Assembly (NCBI GenBank): GCA_900757485.1
Contig: CAAEOA010000262.1
Location: 1-45,731, forward strand
DNA: 45,731 nucleotides
DNA from: Oscillospiraceae bacterium
Lineage (GTDB): Bacteria > Bacillota > Clostridia > Oscillospirales > Ruminococcaceae
Reading direction: 5' to 3'
Shown piece after piece: positions 17,767 to 25,566 of the stretch. Position 1 is the first letter of the stretch. Every line of letters starts with the position of its first letter. The notes under the pieces were generated by a model. That model had not been told where the DNA came from and did no database searches. It saw nothing but the letters and a program-made list of their open reading frames with translations. Both the position numbers and the translations under genes were made by a program.

Positions 17767-18342
17767 TTAGTCTAAGGACGGCAATAATTTTTCTACATCG
17801 TTGTGTGGTCTCGGAATTACGTGTGTAGCAACCACTTCTCCCAAACGGCATGCAGCAGCTCCACCTGCTTCAACAGCAGATTTTACAGCACCGACATCAC
17901 CGCGAACCATAACGCTTACCAATCCGGATCCGATTTTCTCAGTTCCGATTAAAGTAACGTTTGCAGCTTTTACCATTGCATCGGCAGCTTCAATTGCAGC
18001 TACCAAACCTCTTGTTTCTACCATTCCTAATGCTTCCATTTTATGATCCTCCTTCAAGATTTTTTGTGTACTATTATTTTCAACAGGCGCCGGCTTTGCA
18101 GCACCCGCCGTTGACGATTTTTTTGCACTGCCCGCAGTGGTCTTGGTAACCGCTTTAGCCGGAGCAGCAATTGCTTCCTTGACAGTCCCTGCAGAAGCTT
18201 TTTGAGGACGTGCCGCCTTAGGCGGACGGGCTCCTGCTGATTTCGTCGGAGCTGTCTTAGGAGATTCGGAAGCTTTGGTCGTTTTTTCATTATCAGCCAT
18301 ATGACTTGACCTGCTTGTTCCATCAACAATACGATGAAACAC
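17767..18342 (-). CDS. BMC-H shell protein with a 101-residue Lys/Ala/Pro-rich N-terminal extension
   Basis: Residues 102-191 are a canonical PduA/PduJ hexamer subunit (MEALGMVETRGLVAAIEAAD, pore loop EKIGSGL, RGDVGAV, HVIPRPHNDVEKLLP). Residues 1-101 continue in frame upstream with no stop and are rich in Lys, Ala, Pro, Ser and Thr (for example SAGARPPKAARPQKASAG), predicted disordered and basic. The long form begins at GTG 18342 after GAAGGAAGG; ATG 18300 is another option. ATG 18039 has a very strong AAGGAGGA 7 nt upstream and would give a normal 90-residue PduA. Both forms may be made. The gene is bracketed by hairpins at 18364-18394 and 17723-17748. Confidence 0.85.
   Translation of the reverse strand: MFHRIVDGTSRSSHMADNEKTTKASESPKTAPTKSAGARPPKAARPQKASAGTVKEAIAAPAKAVTKTTAGSAKKSSTAGAAKPAPVENNSTQKILKEDHKMEALGMVETRGLVAAIEAADAMVKAANVTLIGTEKIGSGLVSVMVRGDVGAVKSAVEAGGAAACRLGEVVATHVIPRPHNDVEKLLPSLD
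18037..18054 (-). promoter_or_regulatory. Internal ribosome binding site and ATG within the extended BMC-H gene
   Basis: AAGGAGGA (18047-18054, minus strand), 7 nt, then ATG at 18039. In the long reading frame the Shine-Dalgarno encodes Lys-Glu-Asp. It is stronger than the site in front of the long form. Confidence 0.75.
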
Positions 18343-18363
18343 AATCCTTCCTTCAAAATTTCC

Positions 18364-18394
18364 TTTATCCGCCCCGAATACCGGGGCAGATAAA
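18364..18394. repeat. Intercistronic hairpin upstream of the extended BMC-H gene
   Basis: A 13-bp stem (18364-18376 with 18382-18394, one G-U pair on the transcript, loop of 5) holds a GC-rich CGCCCCG/CGGGGC core. No U tract follows on the minus strand, and the GAAGGAAGG of the next gene begins soon after. Confidence 0.65.
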
Positions 18395-18426
18395 GATTCA
18401 CCTTTTGTTAACAGAGGATATTATCG

Positions 18427-18711
18427 TTATAATACCACATCTGTATATAACAACTCGACAATTTGCGGATGTGGTCTGGGAATAACCTCACATAAACAAA
18501 CGACTCCCACTTTGGTAGCAGCTATTTTTCCTGCTTCAGCGGCGGCAGTAACATCTGATACAGTACCGTCTACAACTATTGTGACTAAGCGTCCGCCCAG
18601 TCTTTTTTCAACGTGTACCAGCCGCACATTTGCAGCTTTCAGCATAGCATCCAAGCCCTCAATTGCCGCTGTAAGTGCTTGCACCTCTAAAAGTGCAATT
18701 GCTTTTTCCAA
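18427..18711 (-). CDS. Divergent BMC-H shell protein
   Basis: The 94-residue single BMC domain begins EKAIALLEVQALTAAIEGLDAMLKAANV and ends CEVIPRPHPQIVELL. The loop that lines the hexamer pore reads EKRLGGRLV in place of the EKIGSGLV of its neighbours, so pore size or charge should differ. The only in-frame start is TTG 18711, after GAGGTGAATCCCA. Which Salmonella Pdu subunit it corresponds to cannot be told from sequence by eye. Confidence 0.88.
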   Translation of the reverse strand: MEKAIALLEVQALTAAIEGLDAMLKAANVRLVHVEKRLGGRLVTIVVDGTVSDVTAAAEAGKIAATKVGVVCLCEVIPRPHPQIVELLYTDVVL

Positions 18712-18725
18712 TGGGATTCACCTCA

Positions 18726-19007
18726 TTATTTTATAGTAGGCAAAATTTTCTCTACGTCATTGTGCGGTCTCGGAATTACGTGTGTAGCAACGATTTCGCC
18801 CAGACGAGAACCGGCAGCTCCGCCTGCTTCAACAGCAGCTTTTACTGCGCCGACATCGCCGCGAACCATAACAGTTACCAATCCGGATCCGATTTTCTCA
18901 GTTCCAACCAAAGTAACGTTTGCAGCTTTTACCATTGCATCGGCAGCTTCAATTGCAGCTACCAAACCTCTTGTTTCTACCATTCCTAATGCTTCTAACA
19001 TAATCAT
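18726..19007 (-). CDS. PduA/PduJ-type BMC-H shell protein
   Basis: The canonical hexameric shell subunit of 93 residues: LEALGMVETRGLVAAIEAAD, pore loop EKIGSGLV, VRGDVGAVKAAVEAGG and HVIPRPHNDVEKILP. The Lys and Ser positions of the pore and the RPH motif for edge contacts are present. It is a close paralogue of the BMC part of the extended gene, with 86 identical nucleotides (18910-18995 and 17951-18036). AAGGAG is 4 nt before ATG 19007 and 10 nt before ATG 19001; either may start. Confidence 0.94.
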   Translation of the reverse strand: MIMLEALGMVETRGLVAAIEAADAMVKAANVTLVGTEKIGSGLVTVMVRGDVGAVKAAVEAGGAAGSRLGEIVATHVIPRPHNDVEKILPTIK

Positions 19008-19025
19008 TATTCTCCTTCATTAAAA

Positions 19026-19358
19026 TTAATTATTGTTTCTTAATTTATCTCTACCCAACGCATTGCGTTTGGCTAGTTTTTCCGTATCGCTTTCCTGTCT
19101 TGTAATCACATGAGAAGTGATAAACATCTTGCGCTCTTTAGCCACGGCAATTCCAGCTTCGACTGCCTGTTCTACTGCTGCAACATCGCCTTCAAACTTA
19201 ACAACCATAACCAACGGAACTGATACTGTTTTTAATACTTCCGGAGAAGGTTTGTTGTTATCCAAGGCGACAATCTTTACCTCAGCTGATTTGGCAACCG
19301 CATCTGCTACCACAATTGCAGTAGTGAAACCGTAAACCTCAATTAAACCAAGTGCCAT
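19026..19358 (-). CDS. BMC-H shell protein with a long pore-loop insertion
   Basis: The 110-residue protein has a BMC domain beginning MALGLIEVYGFTTAIVVADA. Where PduA has the short pore loop EKIGSGLV, this protein has about ten more residues (DNNKPSPEVLKTVSVPLV). The end (HVITRQESDTEKLAKRNALG) lacks the IPRPH edge motif and is extended by a basic tail. It is the first shell gene in the operon and should form hexamers with an altered pore. GAGGTGAATT precedes the ATG. Confidence 0.88.
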   Translation of the reverse strand: MALGLIEVYGFTTAIVVADAVAKSAEVKIVALDNNKPSPEVLKTVSVPLVMVVKFEGDVAAVEQAVEAGIAVAKERKMFITSHVITRQESDTEKLAKRNALGRDKLRNNN

Positions 19359-19375
19359 AATTCACCTCGTTCTGA

Positions 19376-20578
19376 TTATTCGGCAACGTATGCAATTTTA
19401 ATTCCTTGCATAGAAACGTTAACTTCCATCGCTTCGTTCATTTTGTCTAACGGGAAACGATGTGTAATCAGATCTTCTATCGGTAGTCCCATGAATTCAG
19501 CCTGTTTCAAGAAAGCTATGGTTGTCGGATACTCATGTGCGCCATAAGTCCAGGAACCAACCAAGTTGATCTCTTTATTACATAGATCAAAGTGCGGGTT
19601 AATGGTGCAATCTCCGTTGTTTACAAAGAAGCCCATTTCGCACAATCCGCCGCCGCGACGAATAAATTTATAAACATCTGCCGCCGCTTTCGGTGCGCCT
19701 GTGCACTGGAATGCAAAATCAACGCCGACACCGTTTGTTACGGATTTTACATCTGCAATTCTAGCATCCAAATCCGGAGTTTCTTTGAAGTTTACTGTTT
19801 TCATTGCTCCGAGACGTTTTGCCATCTCAAGACGTTTTGAGTCGCCGTCTAATGCAATAATATAATTGATTCCGCTAGCTTTTAATACTGCGGTCATCAT
19901 TAAGCCAACCGGTCCGCAACCCTGTAACAACACTTTGCTGTTAAAATGCAGCAAACCTGTGGATTGCGCACGGCCAATTGCGTGAACACAAACAGCCGCA
20001 AGCTCCAAAAGCATTCTTTGATTTAAGTTTAACTCGCTGACTACAAAGAAGGTAGAGCCTTTTCCAATCAGCATATGAGAAGCAAACCAACCGTTGAGTG
20101 CCTTATTTTTATTTGGGATCAAGCCATAAATGCCTTGATTTTCACAAAGATGAGGCTGATCCGGATGGAGCATACAGGAATTACAATGTCCGCAGCTGAT
20201 TACCGAAGTAACTAGCTTGTCGCCAACCTTAATCGAATTTCCTGCAGAGTCAATTTTTACGTTTTTTCCTAACGCAATAACTTCACCGGTTCCTTCGTGT
20301 CCCAGAATAACAGGAATGAATCCGAAAGGATCGCCTTTCCATTCGTGTACGTCTGTGCCGCAGATACCGCAGCCTTCCACTTTAACCAAAATATCATCGT
20401 CACCGACTTCAGGAATCGGAAATTCCATAATTTCCATTTTTCTTTCACCGGTCAACATAGAAACCTTAGCGGTTTTTGGGATAGAGCCGGAAGAAGAACT
20501 GGCTTGTGGTTTTGATGAGGTCATTTCAGATAAAACGGAACGAACAATATTTTGAATGTCTTGTTCATTAACTTGCAT
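19376..20578 (-). CDS. Zinc-dependent medium-chain alcohol dehydrogenase with encapsulation peptide
   Basis: The 400-residue protein is a medium-chain dehydrogenase: catalytic zinc residues Cys73 (GICGTD) and His94-Glu95 (GHEGTGEV), structural zinc cysteines 129, 132, 135 and 145, and the GCGPVGL nucleotide-binding motif followed by an aspartate (IALDGD) that favours NAD. The first 20 residues (NEQDIQNIVRSVLSEM) form an amphipathic helix joined by a Ser-rich linker, like other Pdu cargo. It probably takes the place of the iron-type PduQ as propanol dehydrogenase, or reduces lactaldehyde to 1,2-propanediol, or both; sequence alone does not decide. Confidence 0.88.
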   Translation of the reverse strand: MQVNEQDIQNIVRSVLSEMTSSKPQASSSSGSIPKTAKVSMLTGERKMEIMEFPIPEVGDDDILVKVEGCGICGTDVHEWKGDPFGFIPVILGHEGTGEVIALGKNVKIDSAGNSIKVGDKLVTSVISCGHCNSCMLHPDQPHLCENQGIYGLIPNKNKALNGWFASHMLIGKGSTFFVVSELNLNQRMLLELAAVCVHAIGRAQSTGLLHFNSKVLLQGCGPVGLMMTAVLKASGINYIIALDGDSKRLEMAKRLGAMKTVNFKETPDLDARIADVKSVTNGVGVDFAFQCTGAPKAAADVYKFIRRGGGLCEMGFFVNNGDCTINPHFDLCNKEINLVGSWTYGAHEYPTTIAFLKQAEFMGLPIEDLITHRFPLDKMNEAMEVNVSMQGIKIAYVAE

Positions 20579-20623
20579 ATGAAACCTCTTCTTTCTGTAA
20601 TGCCATTCGCATTACCATGGATT

Positions 20624-22102
20624 TTATATAATTCTGAATGATTCCGTCATGACACAGCGGCGCAATCTGGTAAAGCTGCGGGCGGAGGTTAACCCTTCTC
20701 CGGTAGGTCCGGCAATTGTGAAGGTAGTATGTCCTTCGCCTCCGAAACCGATACCTGCATAGGACGGCGCATTCTTAACAAAGATAGTCGTTTCTACCGC
20801 ACGGGCAAATTTGGTCAAATTGTCCACATTCTTAGAATGCATATGCGCAGTATGGCGATTTCCGTGTTCTGCCTGAACCGCTTTCTCAATTGCCTCATCA
20901 ATATCGTTAACTGCTACGATCGGCAAAATTGGCATCATTAATTCATGCTGTACAAACGGATGCTCTGCTGTGGTTTCATAGATGATGCAACGAATGTCAT
21001 CCCCGACTTCGATTCCAACCGCTGCTAAAATCTTCTTCGCATCTCTGCCAACCCAGTTTTTGTTAATGGTTAATCCTTTTTCTGTCTCAACCATAACGGT
21101 TTTCAGAACCTTAGCAGCTTCTTCATCGTTGATGAGGTAAGCTCCGTTCTGAGTCATATAATAGGTTAATTCATCTCTGACATTGTCAAATACAAAAACC
21201 TCTTTTTCAGCGATGCAAGGCAGATTATTATCAAAAGTACAGCCATCGATAATATCTTTTGCTGCTTTTTTGATATCTGCGGTATCATCTACGATAACCG
21301 GAGGATTTCCGGCACCGGCGCCGATTGCTTTTTTACCGGAAGACAGCATTGCTTTAACAACGCCGGGACCACCGGTACAAACCAGCATTCTGACCAATGG
21401 ACTCTTAACCATTGTATCAGCAGACTGCATGGTCGGCTTTGCAACCGAACAAACCAAGTTAGCAGGGCCGCCGCAAGCAATAGAAGCGCGGTTTACTAAA
21501 TCTACTGCATAGTTCGCAGTCATGGTTGCGTGGGGATGTGGATTGAATACAACCGCATTTCCTGCTGCAAACATACCAATAGAGTTACACAGTACGGTTT
21601 CACTCGGATTGGTACTCGGTGTTATACTACCTATAATACCAAAAGGAGCGGTTTCCGTCAAGGTTAAACCAAAATCTCCCGTTTTTGCAGTGGTTACCAA
21701 ATCCTCTGTTCCCGGGGTTTTGTTGGCAACCAGAATATGTTTCAGCGTTTTGTGATCAACACGCCCCATTCCGGTTTCCTCTACTCCCATTTTTGCCATG
21801 ATTTCAGCATCGTCTAAAATCAGCTTTCGGATTTGAGTGATAATTTTTTCTTTGTCTTCCACAGACATTGCGCGAATTTTTTTGTAAGCTTCAGCAGCTG
21901 CCTGAATTGCTTCTTCCATAGTAGAAAAAATGCCGAAATATGCTCTTCCGTTATATGAAGTTGAAGTGTATCCAAGGCTTTTTTCTTCTTTTGCTTCTTT
22001 TGCAGCAGATTTGTTTTCAGCAGCAGCCGTTTCGGAAGCAATTCTGGTAACTACTTTTTTTACAATTTCGCTTACCTGTGATTCTGTAATTGACTCGTTC
22101 AC
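20624..22102 (-). CDS. pduP: CoA-acylating propionaldehyde dehydrogenase
   Basis: Oxidises propionaldehyde to propionyl-CoA with NAD+. The 492-residue aldehyde dehydrogenase has the catalytic cysteine in DNNLPCIAEKEV (Cys296), SITPSTNPSETV and a Gly-rich GAGAGNPPVIVDD. Its N terminus (ITESQVSEIVKKVVTRIAS) is a typical PduP encapsulation helix, followed by an Ala/Lys/Glu-rich linker to about residue 45. It starts with GTG immediately after the pduO stop codon; its GGAGGG lies within the last codons of pduO, implying translational coupling. Confidence 0.95.
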   Translation of the reverse strand: MNESITESQVSEIVKKVVTRIASETAAAENKSAAKEAKEEKSLGYTSTSYNGRAYFGIFSTMEEAIQAAAEAYKKIRAMSVEDKEKIITQIRKLILDDAEIMAKMGVEETGMGRVDHKTLKHILVANKTPGTEDLVTTAKTGDFGLTLTETAPFGIIGSITPSTNPSETVLCNSIGMFAAGNAVVFNPHPHATMTANYAVDLVNRASIACGGPANLVCSVAKPTMQSADTMVKSPLVRMLVCTGGPGVVKAMLSSGKKAIGAGAGNPPVIVDDTADIKKAAKDIIDGCTFDNNLPCIAEKEVFVFDNVRDELTYYMTQNGAYLINDEEAAKVLKTVMVETEKGLTINKNWVGRDAKKILAAVGIEVGDDIRCIIYETTAEHPFVQHELMMPILPIVAVNDIDEAIEKAVQAEHGNRHTAHMHSKNVDNLTKFARAVETTIFVKNAPSYAGIGFGGEGHTTFTIAGPTGEGLTSARSFTRLRRCVMTESFRII

Positions 22103-23080
22103 TTAATACCCTCCTTCAAATATTTTTTTACCAAATTCCGCAAGCGCCGTATCTTGTTCGGCAGATCCGCCGCTGACGCCCAGCGCGCCAACGATTTCAC
22201 CGTTTACAGTGAGTGTTACCCCCCCGCCGAAAATAACGATTTTTCCGGAATTTGTATATTGTAATCCATATAATGATGCACCCGGCTGACTTAATTTGCC
22301 AACCTGTTCGGTACTCATTTTTAAGGATGTACTGGTAAAAGCTTTGTTTATTGCAATATCAATGCTTGCAATAAAGGCATCATCATCGCGTTTGAGACTT
22401 AAAAGGTTTCCGCCGTTATCACAAACCGCAGCAACCACTTTAATTCCTTGCTCACGCGCTTTCATGATCACTACCTTACAAAGGTCATCTGCAATATCGC
22501 TCAAATTTCGATGAGCAACGGCAAGATGAATTCCTTCTGTGGAAATAGCTGTCTTTATCTCAGGAACGATTTCAGCTTTCTCGGTAACAGTGTTATCAGC
22601 GTCGGCAAGTCTTGCCATCGCATAAATGTAATCGGAAGTACGATTAATCCAACTTAACACTTCTCTGCTGATTCCGCCTATCTGAGAAAGTGCGATCGCT
22701 TCTCGTTCGCAACGCCGCATAACCGTCCTCGCAACATCCAGTGCTGCGCCTCCGGCAGTTTTTCCCGGTGTGATAAATTCAGTAAAGCTGCCCGTTTGAG
22801 ACATGATAGCATCGATTTCCTGCTCCTGGGCTTTTATTTTTTCAGCAGTGGCAAATTTTTCTGCTCCTGCAAGCTCGCCGTTCAAAGCATAAATATCTTT
22901 TTGCAGCTGTTCTACTTTAACAGATAAATCCGGATTTAAATGAGATTTTGCTGTGCCGAGCGTGGAATTTACTTCGTCCAAGGTTCCCAATACCGAAAAA
23001 ATCGGGCTGTTTTTGGGAATGTTTTTACGGTTCATGGTGCTGGTAAATCCTCTGTCCCCTGCTTTTGTGTAAATACTCAA
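22103..23080 (-). CDS. pduO: Two-domain PduO cob(I)alamin adenosyltransferase
   Basis: Residues 1-180 are a PduO-type ATP:corrinoid adenosyltransferase (YTKAGDRGFTSTM ATP-binding start, LDEVNSTLG, and RCEREAIAL). Residues 190-325 are a GlcG/HbpS (DUF336) domain that binds haem in related PduO proteins (AVCDNGGNLLSLKRDD and GALGVSGG). The enzyme makes adenosylcobalamin for the diol dehydratase. It starts with TTG at 23080 preceded by GGGGGTGAG. In the classical operon pduH would lie between pduG and here; it is absent. Confidence 0.94.
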   Translation of the reverse strand: MSIYTKAGDRGFTSTMNRKNIPKNSPIFSVLGTLDEVNSTLGTAKSHLNPDLSVKVEQLQKDIYALNGELAGAEKFATAEKIKAQEQEIDAIMSQTGSFTEFITPGKTAGGAALDVARTVMRRCEREAIALSQIGGISREVLSWINRTSDYIYAMARLADADNTVTEKAEIVPEIKTAISTEGIHLAVAHRNLSDIADDLCKVVIMKAREQGIKVVAAVCDNGGNLLSLKRDDDAFIASIDIAINKAFTSTSLKMSTEQVGKLSQPGASLYGLQYTNSGKIVIFGGGVTLTVNGEIVGALGVSGGSAEQDTALAEFGKKIFEGGY

Positions 23081-23094
23081 CCGTTCTCACCCCC

Positions 23095-24927
23095 TTAATC
23101 CGACATTGCAAGACCGAGCGCCACCGCACTGTGCGGCTCTAAAAAGCCTAACAAATTAGCGCGTCCCGATGCAATTCTGTATGCGGCAAGATACTCCGAC
23201 AAAATATCGGGAATCTCGAAATCTTGTGAACTTCCTCCGACTAATACAACCGATCCAATCCCGCGAATCTCCCCGTTTGGCGAAACTGCCTTTAAGGCAC
23301 GTTCTACGTTTACGAGAAATACTTTTTTCTTTGCTTCCCGTCTGACCAGCGCAATTTTATCAATGGTTAACCGATTGGAAGAACGAATCGGGACCAATCC
23401 GTCCGGTGTGACAATTACTACACGGGAAAACAACTCGGGCGGTAACGGCTCCGAAGCAAATTTTACCGATGAATCTTCAAAGCGCAGATACAGTAGTCCT
23501 TCCACTTTAGCCAAAGGATATTTTTTAATTAATTCAGCAATATCCCTGTCTTTTAAATCCAGTTCCGAATTAATGATTTTTGTTACCATCTCACCAGCAC
23601 CGGCATGATGAATGGATGTTACATTTCCGTTACGATCAATTAATGCCGCATCGGTCGAACCGCCGCCGAGGTCGACAATTGCAAGAGGAGTATCTGCACC
23701 GGGCGTTGTCAAGGCGCCTTTCAGCGCCATTTCCGCTTCTTTTCCGGCGACTCTGACAGATATGCCGGTTTTTTCGGATATTCCCTTAGCAATCGCTTCC
23801 ATCGGAAGCTTCATTGTCTTTACCATTGCCGCCAACATGACAACATTTTCCATTGCAGACTCATTTGCAATAGCACCTGCGACCTCAACTGAAGAAAATG
23901 TATCTGCTGACAGCAAGTCCACAATGTGAAGTTTTTCAACATCCTCGCTGCACAATTCAGCCATGGTCTGCTTAATTCTGCTGATCAGCCCTCCGGCATT
24001 AGTACCCGATTCTCCGATGACATCGATGATTTCTCCGGCGTCTGCAACCGCTTTCATAATCGCATCTGCACCGCTATTGACTTCAATGGTTATCGTTTTG
24101 TTGGATCCGATAATCTTAATGCTACCGGCAGGAATTTTCTTGGTCTCCACCGAGGCACCCTCTGCGTGAATTACCACGCCGGAACGGCATCCGGTTAAGC
24201 TTCTTGCTACCGGTATGGCATTCCTTGTTTCATCGGGGGTTAATCCAAACAAACCGGCGATACCGTAGGGGTTGGAAAGTGTTTTAATACTTTCTCCGTT
24301 ATTTGCCACTTCTACGGCGGCTTTTACACCCAACTGCACCTTATCAATACCGGAAACTTCATCTACAATCGGAATCACTCGTTTGAGCCGATTGGCAATG
24401 AGCACACCATCATCGCTCTGAACAATCGCCGCCACTACATTAATGCCGCTGTCAAAAGCCTCATTGAGCAACTTGGCTGACAAATAATAAGGATATTGCT
24501 TGTCGATGACTGCAATTACTTCGTTTGCCCGCCGCAAATCATTGATTGCGGCAGTCGTCCCGACCGCTAATCCAACGCCGCCCGGCGTGTCCGGATTATG
24601 TCCGATCATTGCCGAGCCAATCACCGTCGTTTCGCTGATGGTGTCCATCGACAAATCACTGATGACCGGAGCTGCCTGATTAATATGAATCTGACTGATT
24701 TGATGATAATTCAGATTTGCTTCGGTTAATGCGATATCCAAAGCAGTGATACAACCTTTAATGTTATGAATAGTACCCTTCACACCGGTAGTTGGTGTCA
24801 TTCCGGATGATATATACCGAAAATTATGGGCGCACCGTCGAATCAAAACGGCCTCCGTCGTAGAATTTCCAATATCAATTCCGACAACATAATAGCATCC
24901 GGTCAGATCGTTATCCGTACTTTGCAT
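23095..24927 (-). CDS. pduG: Diol dehydratase reactivase large subunit
   Basis: The 610-residue DdrA/PduG homologue has an actin/Hsp70-like ATPase fold (VGIDIGNSTTEAVL at the N terminus, VDLGGGSTDAALID near residue 425, VLVGGSSQDFE near residue 575). It exchanges damaged cobalamin for intact cofactor in the dehydratase, using ATP. In Klebsiella and Salmonella it works with a small subunit (DdrB/PduH), which has no counterpart in this operon. GTGAGGAT precedes the ATG. Confidence 0.95.
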   Translation of the reverse strand: MQSTDNDLTGCYYVVGIDIGNSTTEAVLIRRCAHNFRYISSGMTPTTGVKGTIHNIKGCITALDIALTEANLNYHQISQIHINQAAPVISDLSMDTISETTVIGSAMIGHNPDTPGGVGLAVGTTAAINDLRRANEVIAVIDKQYPYYLSAKLLNEAFDSGINVVAAIVQSDDGVLIANRLKRVIPIVDEVSGIDKVQLGVKAAVEVANNGESIKTLSNPYGIAGLFGLTPDETRNAIPVARSLTGCRSGVVIHAEGASVETKKIPAGSIKIIGSNKTITIEVNSGADAIMKAVADAGEIIDVIGESGTNAGGLISRIKQTMAELCSEDVEKLHIVDLLSADTFSSVEVAGAIANESAMENVVMLAAMVKTMKLPMEAIAKGISEKTGISVRVAGKEAEMALKGALTTPGADTPLAIVDLGGGSTDAALIDRNGNVTSIHHAGAGEMVTKIINSELDLKDRDIAELIKKYPLAKVEGLLYLRFEDSSVKFASEPLPPELFSRVVIVTPDGLVPIRSSNRLTIDKIALVRREAKKKVFLVNVERALKAVSPNGEIRGIGSVVLVGGSSQDFEIPDILSEYLAAYRIASGRANLLGFLEPHSAVALGLAMSD

Positions 24928-24963
24928 ATCCTCACCACCTAACTCGTCCGGATTAGAATCTTA

Positions 24964-25530
24964 TTATTTTAGTAAAATACCGCGTTTTTCATACACCGCA
25001 CATGCTTCGCTGACAAGCTGTGACAGCAAAGGTGCATGATATTTATTGCGCAGCGTTTCTGCCATTCCTGCGAGCTGTTCTTTGGTCGCACGGTTCGGAC
25101 GAAGCATGTCATACATTTTAATGACGACATCGTCCTCAATGGCAGTCATTTCAGCAGCGCGCCGCAGATTCTCTGCAATTTGTTTTTTTCCTGCACTCTC
25201 AGCAATATCTGCTTGATTTTGCAGCATCTGTGCAGAAATACGAACATCCTCAACCGAAACATTGCCTTTGCTGACTGCATCTAAGGAAATCTCACTGATG
25301 CTTTTTCCCGTCGGCGTTTTGATAATATCGCTGTGCTTTTCCATCAAAGGATAATCCGACACAGTATATTTATCACCGTTAGACGCCGTCGGGTGCTTTA
25401 CAGCGGCTGTTTCAATCTTACTTTTATCAGTAGTTTTTGCAACAGATTTCGGAGCTGCCGGAGCAGATATTTCTCCTTTTATATCTGCTGCAATCTTTGC
25501 TACTAAAGAATCAATTAACTGATCTTGCAT
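24964..25530 (-). CDS. pduE: Propanediol dehydratase small subunit
   Basis: The gamma subunit of the B12-dependent diol dehydratase, 188 residues from ATG 25530. GGAGGAG lies 8 nt upstream, whereas the ATG at 25557 would add nine residues encoded by the ribosome binding site. The first helix (QLIDSLVAKIAADIKGE) is amphipathic and probably targets the complex to the compartment. The conserved part runs from DYPLMEKHSDIIKTPTGK onwards, with RPNRATKEQL near the C-terminal region. It follows pduD with a short gap. Confidence 0.93.
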   Translation of the reverse strand: MQDQLIDSLVAKIAADIKGEISAPAAPKSVAKTTDKSKIETAAVKHPTASNGDKYTVSDYPLMEKHSDIIKTPTGKSISEISLDAVSKGNVSVEDVRISAQMLQNQADIAESAGKKQIAENLRRAAEMTAIEDDVVIKMYDMLRPNRATKEQLAGMAETLRNKYHAPLLSQLVSEACAVYEKRGILLK

Positions 25531-25566
25531 CCGTTTTTCTCCTCCGTTTCCTTCCATCCGACTGTA

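Noticed and set aside
17624..17851. 75-residue reading frame downstream of the extended BMC-H gene
   Set aside because: It overlaps the 3' end of the BMC-H gene in another frame and spans the intercistronic hairpin, with no plausible start signal.
18054..18401. Leu/Arg-rich reading frame overlapping the BMC-H extension
   Set aside because: It is a frame-shifted reading of the Ala/Lys-rich extension and crosses the upstream hairpin; codon pattern favours the BMC-H frame.
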